A stretch of DNA of 64,000 nt from assembly GCA_001972305.1 (NCBI GenBank), contig BDDD01002272.1, forward strand, positions 186,001-250,000, read 5' to 3'. Source of the DNA: Cephalotus follicularis (taxonomy: Eukaryota; Streptophyta; Magnoliopsida; Oxalidales; Cephalotaceae). Under the pieces are notes generated by a model. That model ran no database searches. It was not told the origin of the DNA and worked only from the letters and a program-made list of their open reading frames with translations. Positions 1 to 10,769 of the stretch are shown piece after piece; the first letter of the stretch is position 1, and each line of letters starts with the position of its first letter. Position numbers and translations under genes: made by a program.

Positions 1-1505
1 AAGGCGCCAACATTTTGTGCCGTTATTCCCAGGCGTTTTAGGACCAAAGACATCGATGCTTTCCCAAAGACGTCGATGTCTTTATGATACCAGGACGTAT
101 CAGTTCGCGAATCTTGATTCTAGGGGGGAGAATCCGACCCTAAAACCTTCACACAATCAATCTCATCCTCTCACAGTGTAAGGCATACTACTGGTTATCA
201 GAATATGTAACCAGAACATCAGTTCATGAACAAGTCAGGCGATCAAAAGCAGGAATTTCACCGTCCACAACGAACACTAAGGTTCTGCAATTTCCCAGAA
301 AAGTCGTTGATGTTTTACCAAAACATCGACGTCTGTCAGATTCAGACACGAAGGCATCGACGTCCTTATATAGGCGTCGACGTCTATATAGCCCAAAACG
401 TTATTTCCATGGTTGTAACACAACAGGCCATTACCAATCCATCCTTCACACAAACCAGTTCGAATATTCATGTAAATTACACATGCATGGTTACTCCGTA
501 CATCACAGCAGTCATAACAACAATCCAGAGATTACTATTCATCCATTAACATGCAATTCATGAATGGTATTCCATTATCTTAAAACTCAAAATGCATGTA
601 TAAGATCATCACTTTCCCCTACCTTGTTGTTCCAAGTTAGGAACTAGAAAGTCCACCCCTTTATGTCCTGGAATCTGGTCTCAGTAGCTTCAAGATTCCT
701 CCACAGTTGCAATCCCAGGAGCTCCAAGGTCCAAGCTCCAAGTTCTCAACAATGGTTGTTCTATCCTCTCTCTTTCTTTCTCGGTTCTATCTCTTTTCTC
801 ACTCTGTTTCACAATAATTTTTGTTTCTCTTCTTCAGCTATCTTGTTTCCATGGAGGGAAGGGAGTTTTATGTAGAGTGGGGTTTTTGTTTCCATCTGCA
901 TTAAGGCAAGATTGTTTCTTTCTACTCACCCTCTTCACACCAGGTTGCATGGCGCACCAGGTGTCTTCCTTTGTCTGCCAATTCCTTGCATGCACTTACA
1001 AGCATTGTCTCTTCAATCTTTCAGGGAGGAGGTCATTATGCATTCTCAACACGTCCCCCTCTCGTGCCTCAAGGCGCCTTCAAGAGGTCTTGGATTCCCT
1101 CCCCTTGCACGTTATCCTGTCAGTTCATAACGTGACTGATATTCTTTTCAAAGACGTCAACGTCTTCCTTAGACGTCGATGTCTTTTCCTCTTTCATACG
1201 AGGGTGTCGATGTCTTCGTCTATAGAGACGTGCATGTACATGCATTCACGTGCACCCTTTGTTCCCATAGGCGTCGATGTCTTTCCAAAGACATCGACAC
1301 GTTTATCCCAAAACTGCACCGTTTTGCCTCTAATTGCATCATTTAACATTTCTTTAACATTTCAAATATTCCCTCTTCCAAAACCTAACCTTTTAAATTT
1401 TGGAAAGCATCATGTAAGTCATAAATTATGCCAGTCTCATTAATTCAATAATAAGATTACATTTCAAATTGGAATATTACCATAACAAAGATCACGGGCG
1501 TTACA
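1..1505. mobile_element. Partial long LTR, Ty3/gypsy (Tekay-like) type
   Basis: This stretch ends with GGGCGTTACA at 1505. Such an end, with its mirror TGTAACGCCC, is typical of long plant Ty3/gypsy LTRs, and it closely resembles the GGTGTTACA-type ends of element D in this window. The left end lies outside the window. The sequence holds several copies of a short palindrome-like motif (GACGTCGATGTC and variants) near 48-90, 306-390 and 1140-1310. Short open frames inside (for example 877-1443) show no protein motif. The orientation is not certain, and it could be an intact element's LTR or a solo LTR. Confidence 0.6.
45..1310. repeat. Dispersed GTCGA(C/T)-centred motif copies in the LTR
   Basis: Copies such as GACATCGATG (near 50), GACGTCGATGTC (near 70 and 1170), ACATCGACGTC (near 326), GGCGTCGACGTC (373-384), GGCGTCGATGTC (near 1270) and GACATCGACA (near 1291) occur in clusters. 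They often come as face-to-face pairs about 12-20 bases apart. The core is GTCGAC or a one-base change of it. Confidence 0.7.
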
Positions 1506-1883
1506 ATCAGACCAGTACGAGATCCTGGTCTGCAAATCCATAAGAACTTGTCAGACCAGACCTAAAACATGGTCTGCGAACACTTAAGAACTCGCAAACA
1601 CCAAGTCTGTTTGGCTAAGTGCTTTGATACAAAGTGCCCTACATGGGCTAAAAAGCTTAGGCAACTTGGTATGGAAAATATCAGACCACTATAAAAGATG
1701 TCTACAAAGGCATAGAAATTCGTAAGGGAATGAAAAAGCTCGAATGAAGCTAAAGTAAAGTTTTATTACTTGAGTTAAATTTTTCTAAGAAAATTGGAAA
1801 TGGTCAAATGAACCAAAGGTTCAATTTTATTACCAAGTGTAAATTGTTACAAAAGAGTACAAGGCAAAAAAGAGAAATGGTAA
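1506..1883 (-). other. Unassigned 3' region of the degraded element at 3213-5528
   Basis: No gene is visible. Read on the minus strand the stretch is AT-rich and looks like a 3' untranslated region, with TAATAAAA-type sequences near 1760 and 1840. Near 1506-1610 there are imperfect repeats of GGTCTG/CAGACC. It is the continuation of the minus-strand pseudogene at 3213-5528 on the other side of the solo LTR, and it ends at the LTR boundary at 1505. Confidence 0.4.
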
Positions 1884-2009
1884 TGTTGACATCTATATAA
1901 TACAATCTTAGTTTTGATGATTACAAAACACCTAATCTGTGTGTTTGATATGAAGGACTCTCTAACAAAGTTAACTTGCAATGTAAGAAAGCTAAAATTT
2001 GCATATCAA

Positions 2010-2450
2010 TCATATTGGCGTCAACGACTATGTTTTAGGCATCAACGTGATGGGCTCGAATACTTGTTATGGGTTTAGCAAGATGATTCTCATCAACGCC
2101 ATCTTTATCCTCGTCAATGTGCTGGGAAACATATTATTTACGTCAACGCCTTGAGGAAGATGTCAACGTCAAAAGGTGATGGAGACTTGAACATCAATGC
2201 AGAAAACAAGTGGAGTCAACACCTTGTCTATAGACATCAACGTCATATCAAGACGTCAAAGCAAATGGTGCACATTTGGGACAGTGAGTTTGGACGTTAA
2301 CGCGAAGATATTATGGAGTCAACTCAAATGATATTAGCTTCAATGCTATGGATGTGTGTCAACATGAATAGAGCTGAAGCTGAAGAAAAGCCTAAAGTGT
2401 CAATGCAAAGAACCACATGAGTTACGCCATGCGTAAACATCAACGCCAAT
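2010..2450 (+). repeat. Array of (C/G)RTCAACG(C/T)C-type motif in the solo LTR
   Basis: About 15 degenerate copies of GCGTCAACGCC / GACATCAACGTC occur at irregular spacing of 15-45 bases. They look like CpG-decayed forms of the GTCGAC palindromes seen in other elements of the window, with GTCGAC changed to GTCAAC. Confidence 0.65.
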
Positions 2451-2574
2451 GACAGTCAGACATGAAATCTATAGCAATTGAAGGTACTAAAATGGTGTGA
2501 TCCTTTCTATACTTGATTCAAACTACGGTCTGACGATTCCTGAACTCTAGCAACGGCTATGTCCATCTGAAGGC

Positions 2575-2580
2575 TATAAA
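2575..2580 (+). promoter_or_regulatory. Probable TATA box of the SIRE-like LTR
   Basis: TATAAA in the context GGCTATAAAGAGAG lies about 690 bases into the LTR, the usual U3/R position. It is followed by a CA-rich stretch where transcription of such elements normally starts. Confidence 0.55.
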
Positions 2581-3212
2581 GAGAGTCTCATTCCATGAAG
2601 AAATCATCAATCATTCACACAAGCAATATCCAAGCTATACTAGAGCAAGAAAGAAGAGTTTTGAGCTATAGTTTACAAAGTTCTTTTATGAGATCCTGTG
2701 AGCAATTACTGTTTTTGTAATCCAACCTTTTGAGAGGCTTTTAAACATTACAAATGCTCAGAAATCCATTGTGTAACCCAAGGTCGTTAGTACCTTACTT
2801 AAAGTTAGGATTTAGCTTTTGAAAATCCGAGTTAGGATTTAGGTCAGAAAAATCCGAGTTAGGAATCAGCTTGTAAAAATCTAGAATCATTGTTTGTGAT
2901 CAGGGGATTACATTCTAGTGGAACCTCAAGCGCGGCTTGGGAGAGTGGACGTAGGCACGGTTTACCGAACCACTATAAACTCGTTTGCATTTCTCTATCT
3001 CTTACTCTTTACTTTATTTGCTATTTAATTTACTGTTTATAGTAACTTGTTTGTTTTTATCAGTATTGTTTTTAATCTTTAAAAAGGGTGGTTATTTTTC
3101 GCATTACCAATTCACCCCCCTCTTGGTTGCCTTTGATGACCCTTCAGTAATCTACAGCCTAAACATCATCATCTCGTGAAGGGATATTATATACAAGTGG
3201 AGAAGCAGGTGC

Positions 3213-5528
3213 TTAGGAGTTCTCAAATTGAGGAGGCAAAACATGATATGCAAAAGGACTAGTGTAAGGGACAATCGCACCTGAGTGCTTTGCCCTTTGT
3301 AACTCTTCAGCTTCTCGGACGAGATGTTCTCATTCCTTGAAGGCAATAAGAGCTTTCTCTTCCCCTGCATCAATCCCCTCGGGAAAAAATTTGAACCCAA
3401 CAGCTGAAGGACCAAAAAAGATAGAATCTAGAGGAGCCTCCGGATGACGAGCAACCCAGTTGCGGAATGCATAGAAGCCCGCACGATAGAGTATCGCAGA
3501 CTCCTTAAGGACTTCCTCTTCAAAATCTTGGGAAGCCCTAAATTCATCCACGACCTTAGTCAGAGCACCCTGGAACTCAGCTGAAGCTTTAAATTCCACA
3601 AGGGCTTTGTCCACTACCGCTTGAGTCCGAGTGGCTTCCATCTCTTCGATCCTAGAGGACCTATCCTCCGCAGCTTTTAGCGCATCATAAAGATGTTTAT
3701 TAGTTCAAACAAGTTTCTCTCCCTCCTCATTCGCCTTATCCAAAGCTTCCAGAGACTGCCTCTTTTCCTCCAGCACTGACTCCTGGGCCCCAATAACGTC
3801 CTCCAGCTGGGCGTGGGTCGTATTAGCCGACTTCTTGAGCTCAACAACCTCTGCGCGAAGCTGTTCGATAAGCTCATGGTCATCCTTGGAATTTTCCATC
3901 ATCAGATGGACGTCATTCAGAGCTTGGCAAAGAAAGACCAAAGTCAGAGGAAGAGCAAAGAACAAGCTTAAAAAGAAGGAGAGGAATAAGTTACATACTC
4001 TAATGTTGCTCTAGAGTCAGTGGTTCCAGAGTTGGTTAATGGACCAACCCTTTCTTGCATTCATCTCGGTGGGGAGGAAGCACATGCTACTGAGCTCGTA
4101 AGGTGCCCCTGGAGTATTCAGGTTTGCACAGAGTAACTCAGTGCCTCGAGCTCTTCCTCAAGTTGGTCAGCGTCTAGAGGATTGCCAAGATGAACAAGGT
4201 CATGAAACCGCGCCTCGGGGGGCACATCAGCATGCTCCTGAGAAGAGCCTTCTCTGCGTCTTCTTTTCTTTTGTTTTTTGGATGGAAGAGGTGGTTGGTC
4301 CCCCAAAACTTGTGTGCCATGGGCAGACCTTACGCTCGTAGCCTCAGCCGCAGCAGTAGCAGCCTCCTTCTCTCGTCTCTTCTCTGCCCCCGTGGACGTT
4401 ACCCTCAAGGCTCTCTGCCTCCCCTCCTTGGAAACAACCTTTGCTTTCTCTCTGGAAGCTCTCAAGACATCAGCCGTAGGTCATTGAGAAGCCATTGCTG
4501 CATAGGACACAAGGATTTAGTGAAAATTATGAATGACAGAAAATTGTCAATGAGCAAAATGAAAGATATCAGAAGCAGAGGAGGTGCGGAAGGATTAATA
4601 CAGCCTTCCCTCTCGTTAATAGGTGAAGCCATGGGTTCTTCTCTGCTATTTTGAACCCCCTTTCTCTATATCCCCATTGGGATCTCCTCTTCGTCATCCA
4701 AGGCATCCCGCCAACTAGGGGACATGCTCTGCCCGACACAGTGCAGACGATCCTCGAAGATGGTAGAGTTCACCTCCTCTGTCTCCAGTGGAAAGAGCTT
4801 TTCCAAGTCCACCTTTTCAGCTACAGTCAAAACTGCTCTCTGGTTGAGGCGTTGGGTATCCAACGAGTCACACCAGTGGCAGGAAGTGAAGCAGGGGAGA
4901 TTCCTAACAAGGAAGTACCTCCCCCTCCAGCCTTTGACAGACTTTGTAGTATCCACCAATAGCTTCTTGATCAGACCAACGCGCGAATAGAAATAGCAAC
5001 CGCGCTTGCCAGAAGATGCATTGAGGGAGAGAAACTCTTTGAATAGCCTCACCGCGGTGTTACACCCGTTTCCAAACACTTCACCAAGAAACCTATGATG
5101 AAGGCCCAGGATTGTGGTTGGAGTAGAGAAGGATGAAATTGGAAATTCCTCAAAATTGCAATAGCGAAGGGCGGTACAGGGACTCTCAAGCCATGTGACA
5201 GAGCATCCTAAAAAACCACAAAGAGACCAGGTTTGCTCTCTATGGTCTCCTTGGGATCTCGGGGAAGTGAGAACTCCAGGATCCTTGGGAAGCAATATTT
5301 TTTGGACAATTTGATCACTTTTTTGAGATTGAGCACACTCATATCGAAGTGGGTCCTAAAAACTTGGGTCCCAGCCTCGGTAGATGTGACATTAGGAGTG
5401 CCCGCAGCGACGGCATCCATGTCCTCATCTGTACCAAGAGGACGGTCGGTGACAGTCACCTCTCCTACCATGTGGTACACCTCTACAAGAGTAGTAGTTT
5501 GTCTGGAAGTTTGCTTAACCCTAGCCAT
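3213..5528 (-). pseudogene. Degraded gag-like gene, plant 'putative gypsy-type transposon' family
   Basis: The probable start is the ATG at 5526-5528, directly after a splice acceptor-like TCTCTAG. The frame opens with MARVKQTSRQ and runs to a frameshift near 5215. It then continues in another frame (5200-4666) with a block resembling the Transposase_28-type domain of plants: a VFGNG...LFKEFLSLN stretch, YFYSR, and KGWRGRYFLV. Next come a lysine-rich, nuclear-localisation-like stretch (KKQKKRRRR, about 4260) and a strongly charged coiled coil (3705-3920). The C-terminal part lies at 3330-3641 and ends near 3213. Introns are likely at about 4490-4590 and at 3923-3998. Function is unknown; such proteins are thought to be Gag-like products of retroelements. 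In-frame stops and the frameshift make it non-functional. Family assignment is from memory of motifs. Confidence 0.6.
3923..3998 (-). other. Predicted 76-bp intron in the gag-like pseudogene
   Basis: On the minus strand a donor GTATGTAAC at 3998 and a pyrimidine-rich acceptor TTTCTTTGCCAAG ending at 3923 bracket a non-coding stretch. Removing it links the upstream frame to the coiled-coil frame starting ALNDVHLMMENS. Confidence 0.45.
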
Positions 5529-5641
5529 CTAGAGATTCGCAAAGAGGAGAGAGAGGGAGATGGAGAGAATATGAGAATCCAAGAAAAACCCAAAGTGACG
5601 CCCTAATTAATTTGTAAAACAAACAGTAGGGAATGACTCAC
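5529..5641 (-). other. Predicted 113-bp 5'-UTR intron just before the start codon
   Basis: The minus strand shows a near-perfect donor CAG|GTGAGT at 5641 and an acceptor ATCTCTAG at 5529, with a T/C-rich stretch before it. The start codon ATG follows the acceptor directly. Confidence 0.55.
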
Positions 5642-5960
5642 CTGAGATTTTTGCAGAAGAAAATTCGAAGGGATTTCAATTGGACGATCGAAAAATTTGG
5701 TAGAGCAAAAGCTTTGAAATCCGAAGAAGCGTAAAGAGACTTCTCCAAGAAGAAAGAGCAATTTAGAGGGCTGTAGATTTATTTCAGACAATTAGATCTC
5801 TGTGGAATCAAACGACGTACATCAGCGCATCAAATCAGACCAGGAAAGGAAGGTACTATGCGTGGCAAGTGAAAAGACACAAACGGAAAAGACGCTTGCT
5901 CTGCGACGCCATAGTTAATACCATAGTTGGGACAAATAGCAAGACCCAAAAGACAAAACA
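5642..5960 (-). other. Probable 5' leader of the gag-like pseudogene
   Basis: The stretch is non-coding. It precedes the predicted 5'-UTR intron on the minus strand. Its right limit is uncertain, because similarity to the copia A LTR fades in gradually between about 5950 and 5995. Confidence 0.35.
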
Positions 5961-7175
5961 GTCCTAATTATGCACTCAAAACAACACTCAGCCTATGCTA
6001 GAACATTTTGACTATGATGCATCTCTTAGCTAATCAAAATGCTTTTCGCTTGGTAATATCTCTAGGAACTATTCTCCACCTTTCGACATATGCCTAGCAT
6101 ATATAATACATACCAGTGATCAGGCAGGACCCTAAACCTTGCTTTGAAATTTGGTTAAACGATTAATTCCCAGAATATCCCAGAGTTCCGGTATGACTAA
6201 TCCATTGGCCCTAGACCATCCAAAAAGTCTAGGAAAAATATCAAATATTTTTCTCTTCGGTTCCGTGGAGTTAATCTCTAAGTTAAATTCCACGGTGATT
6301 GTTCGAATTCCAATTAACCAATAATTTCTAATACTGTCAGCGTATGTGCCGTGTTTCCCTCATCATGCTTAGCTCTGAGCACAGTCTAGGGTATGGATAA
6401 TGTCACCCTATATGAAAGCCGCGAAGACTATAAATCTGGTACCACATTGCGACTATCAGCGGACCTCCCCAGAAACCTACAGGGGTGATTATCCCATATT
6501 GCGCACTCTCTCACACTAGCACAAAACTCGCACATGACTCAAAGAAAAGCCCTTTGCCAACTCTCTAAGCTGGGTGAACCGGAAATCAAAGACATGTAGT
6601 CACTATGCAATGTAAAGCAGAAGCTCAGGTCTAAGGAACAACACAAGTAGTTTGCCTAATAGTCACCTAGTGACTATACACCACTGACACAGATAGGAAT
6701 CCTATTGACACAGGTAGGACTATCCATATAGGTTTCCTATGGTGGGTCAAGTTCAGTGAACATGCTCTAAGCATGCACCCCATATTAGGCCCTTGGTGTT
6801 AGCCAAATGGCAATGAGATACTCCATCCTCCACTATTGGGCTGCGTGCCTAAATATGGCAAGTCGATCCGGTTCAACTTTAGCCTAAAGATAGTGAACCA
6901 ACGACTTGGAACATTTAGTCAAAATGGAGTCGTTCTCATAGCCTCTAAGGTACGACATCCAACCCTTTGCAAGACAGGGCGCCATGCGTGCTTACTGTTC
7001 ATATGTAAATTAAACTGAGACAATAAATATTGGTTGGGATACTCACACACAACATGCCATAACTAAATTGAAAATGCACAAGGTAACATTAAATGAATTC
7101 AAAATTGTATATATGCGGTTAATTACAATTACAATTAGCCATTTAGTGGCATGCAGGGTCACCCTATATCTAACA
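5960..7175 (-). mobile_element. Copia A 3' LTR, truncated at its outer end
   Basis: From about 5995 the sequence matches the copia A 5' LTR copy at 23365-23823 and 27063-27380 (for example GCTAGAACATTTTGACTATG in both). The inner end is CTATATCTAACA at 7175; on the minus strand this is the LTR start TGTTAGATATAGGG, right after the polypurine tract. About 950 bases present in the other copy (22396-23360) are missing here, and about 80 further bases are missing at 6475-6482. Short open frames (6836-7018) are not genes. Confidence 0.8.
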
Positions 7176-10100
7176 ATCTCCCACTTGGCCCAAAACCCAC
7201 GAAGACCTATACTTCAGTCCCATCGCACTTCGGTGACGATCTAGAACAGTGCTCGCTAGAGCCTTGGTCAGTGGGTCTGCTATTTTTGCCTCTGAGGCAA
7301 CCCTCTCTAAAACTAAGTCTCCTCTATCTACGATTCCCCAGATCAAATAATAGCGCCGCTCAATGTGCTTGGATTTCTGGTGAGACCTGGGTTCATTGGC
7401 TTGTGTAACAGCCCCATTATTGTCACAGCACACCACAATTGGACGACTAATGGTTGGAACTATGCCCAGTTCAACTATGAACTTTCTCATCCAAACAGCT
7501 ACCTTTGCAGCATATGAGGCTGCAATATATTCTGCCTCAGTGGTGGATTTTGTAGTAGTCTACTGCTTCCCACTCATCCAGCTCATAGCACCTCCATTTA
7601 GGATAAACACATATCCCAAAATGGACTTGTGATCATCTGGATCACTGTTGAAACTGGAATAAGAATAGCCCTCCAGTTTCAACTCACTATCTCCCCCATA
7701 GATCAAGAAAGTATCCTGAGTCCGTCTAAGGTACTTCAGGATCCCCTTGACTACTTCCCTGTGCTTTTCACTGTGATCAGACTGAAAATGGCTTACCAAT
7801 CCTAGGGCATGTGCCACATCAGGTGTAGTACATAGCATGGTGTACATGATTGACCCCACAGCCGAAGCATAAGGCTGTCGACTCATGCGTGTCCTCTTCT
7901 CCAGAGTTTGAGGTGCCATTCACCTGGAGAGGTGAATTCCTTGCCGAATGGGCAGTAGGCCACGTTTGGAATTCTCAATACTAAATCGCTTAAGCACTTT
8001 GCTAATGTACTGGCATTGAGAGAGGCCAAGCAACTTATTAGATCTGTCCCTGAATATCTTTATGCCTAGTATATAGGAAGCCTCTCCCAAATCCTTCATG
8101 AAGAAGTTCTTGGGTAACAATACTTTTATAGACTGTAATATCTCTACATCATTCCCAATGAGTAGGATGTCATCCACATAAAGTACCAAGAATGTGATAC
8201 ATGAGTTTTCCTTTTTCTGGTAGACACATGGCTCATCTACATTTTTTATGAAGCCAAAAGACTTTAAAGCCTCATCAAAACAGATGTTCCAGCTATGAGA
8301 TGCTTGCTTAAGCCCATAGATCGACCTTTGGAGTTTGCACACCATGTGCGAAGACTCCTTGGATGTGAGCCCCTCGGGTTGGGACATGTAAATGTCCTCT
8401 TCAAGATGCCTATTCAAAAAGGTAGTCTTGACATCCAATCGCCGTATCTCATAATCATAATGAGCGGCAATAGAAAGCAAAATTAGAATGTATTTGAGCA
8501 TCGTGACTGGTGAGAAAGTCTCAGTATAGTCGACACAATGTATTTGTCTCTACCCTTTCGCGATATGTATGTATATTTCCATCACCACCAATCTTCTTCT
8601 AGAAGATCCATTTGCAACAAATAGGCACTATGCCTTCAGGTGCAGGGACCAAGTTCCATACTTGGTTGGTGTACATGGAGTCCATTTCTGAGGCCATGCC
8701 TCCCAGTTAGTGCCTTGAACTGCCTCTTGATAGCTTATAGGCTTATCATCCTCGATGACGTTGGGTTCCTAAGTCCCTTCCACGAGAAAACCATATCTCT
8801 CAGGCGCTGTGGCAACCCTGCCTGATCTCCTCACCATAGGATTTCCTAACTGAGATATAATCTTAGGTTGAGGTCTAACCTCAAAAGTGTCTCTAGAGGT
8901 ACCAACCTCTAATTCCTTAACGTCCCGCGGTTCTTCACCCGGTGGTAACTCCTGGAGTCCCACACCGCTCCTTCTCAAGGAATTTTGCATTGCGGAAAAC
9001 AATAACCTTTTGTTCGCTGGGAAGGTAGAAGTAGTATCCCCGAGTCTCTTTGGGATACCCACAAAACTGCAACCGTCCGACCGTGCCTCTAGCTTAGAAG
9101 GATCTAACCTTCTCACATGTTCTAGACAACCCCATACCCTCAAATGGCCAAGGGTTGGTTTCCTCCCTTTCCATACCTCGTATGGAGTGGATGGGATGAA
9201 ATTAGAAGGAATCCGGTTAAGGATATGCGCTGCCGTTTCAAGCGCATAACCCCATAAGGGGGTAGGAAGATCAGTGTAAGATATCATGGACCGGACCAAG
9301 TCCAAGGTCCGATTTCTCCTTTCGGATACACCATTATGCTATGATGTTCTAGGAGGTGTCCATTGAGATAGAATTCCATTAACTCTAAGATAATCTTTGA
9401 ATTTTGTAGACAGGTATTCCCCGCCTCAATCTGATCAAAGTTCCTTAATGGACTTGCTTGTTTGTTTCTTTACTTCGTGTCTATATTCCTTGAACCTTTC
9501 GAAGGAATTAGACTTGTGTTTCATCAGAAACACGTACCCAAAACATGCCAAGTCATCGGCAAAGGTGATGAAGTAGGGAAATACTCCACATGCACTGACT
9601 GACATTGGTCCACAAACATCAGTGTGGACAAGACCTAGTATGTCCACTGCCCGTTCCCCTTGTCCGGAGAAGGGAGATTTGGTCATTTTACCTAGTAAAC
9701 ACGACTCACAAGTTGGAAAAGACTCTAAGCCCTGGATGTCCAATAGTCCATCTAATCAACTGTGAAATCCTAGCCTTGCTAGGAAGACCTAGTCTACAAT
9801 GGCAAATGAAGGATTGATTAATATGGTTTATCTCACTCAGTCTTTTAGAAGTGGCTTTCTCTATAGCCAATTCTATAGTTTGATTTATATCTAAGACATA
9901 GATTCCATTATCAAGATGCCCATATCAAACTGAGACTTTACTGGAAGATAAAAGCGTAAGGCCAGATGTATTAAATAAGAGCTCTAAGCCCATAGAATAT
10001 ACATATGAAACGCTAATAATGTTTCTTACAATGTTCTTAACATAGAAACATGTATCAAGTCTCATTAAAAAACCACTTGGCAGATACAAATAAAAAACTC

Positions 10101-10764
10101 TTACGAATTCGGCAAATATCCTAGACCCATTGCCAAGTCGTAGGTCCATTGCATCTCCAGCTCCAAATGCCCTAGCTCCTCTCAGACCCTTCCAAGAGTT
10201 ACAAATATTTGTACCATAACCAGTGTCTAACACCCAAGTAGAACTAACATTGTGAGCTAGGCAGAGTTCAATCATGAAGGTACCTGATCAAGAGGCACCC
10301 CCAGCAATGGAAGCAAGATACTCCTTGCACTCTCTCTTCCAGTGACCTCGCTTCCCACAATGGAAGCAGGCTTTCTCCTCAGTAAGCTTTTTCATCCGAT
10401 CCCTACTGGCATTATCCCTAGTCACTCTTAGTGGCTTAGCATCCCTTAGAAGCTTATTCTTTTATTTCCTCTTCATGGGGGCCTTGCCCTTAGAAGTGGA
10501 TCCCTTCGATCCTCCTCTCTTAGAGGATGTTCCTGAAGAAGAACAAGGAATGAGCATAACCTCAAACTTGGACCCCCCATGATCAGTGCCCGATTCCGTA
10601 GTTCGGAGCATCTCCACGAGCTCCAGTCAAGAACAACCCACTTTATTCATGTGGAAGTTTGATATGACCTGCGAAAAGGATTGGGGGAGAGAAGAGAGCA
10701 TGAGATCAATGTAGTAGTCATTGTTCATGTCAAGACCCAATTGAGATAGCTGCTTAAACAAGTC
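7170..10764 (-). pseudogene. Copia A polyprotein, 3' part (gag end, protease, integrase, RT, RNase H)
   Basis: Read from 10764 down, the 3' half of gag comes first, with an intact CCHC zinc knuckle (CFHCGKRGHWKREC, near 10340-10380). The protease motif WVLDTG follows near 10225, with the catalytic DTG kept. Next come the integrase zinc region and core (CESCLLGKMTK near 9710; HTDVCGP near 9630; the glutamate in NGVSERRN near 9330). Reverse transcriptase follows (DVKTTFLN near 8430; YVDD near 8170-8190), then RNase H (CDNNGA...KSKHIERRY, 7350-7430). The frame ends GQVGDC with its stop at 7170-7172, inside the LTR. Several stops (for example after 10287, near 9430 and near 7560) and frameshifts break it. 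The 5' part of gag is at 20227-20632, beyond the inserted copia B. Confidence 0.85.
7176..7187 (-). other. Copia A polypurine tract
   Basis: Minus-strand CAAGTGGGAGAT abuts the LTR start TGTTAG. It is the plus-strand primer site for reverse transcription, and the same bases also encode the QVGD at the polyprotein C-terminus. Confidence 0.75.
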
Positions 10765-10769
10765 AATCA
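10765..10769. repeat. Target duplication of copia B (left copy)
   Basis: AATCA lies directly before the LTR start TGAAAG and is repeated at 20222-20226. Confidence 0.85.

Larger units (their letters stand above)
1884..3146 (+). mobile_element. SIRE-like solo LTR (Ty1/copia)
   Basis: It begins TGTTGACATC followed by AGTTTTGATGATTACAAAAC and ends with CCAATTCACCCCCCTCTTGG then CCTTCA. Both ends are typical of SIRE-lineage LTRs, known from family knowledge. It is flanked by GTAAT at 3147-3151 and by GTAAT at 1880-1884, which shares one T with the LTR start, so one base was probably lost. No primer binding site or coding sequence follows, so it is a solo LTR left by recombination between two LTRs. 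A TATA box lies at 2575-2580. Many CATCAACG/GTCAACGCC copies lie at 2010-2450. Confidence 0.8.

Noticed and set aside
877..1443. 188-codon open frame on the plus strand
   Set aside because: It lies wholly inside an LTR, shows no domain or motif, and is shaped by the dispersed GTCGA motif copies.
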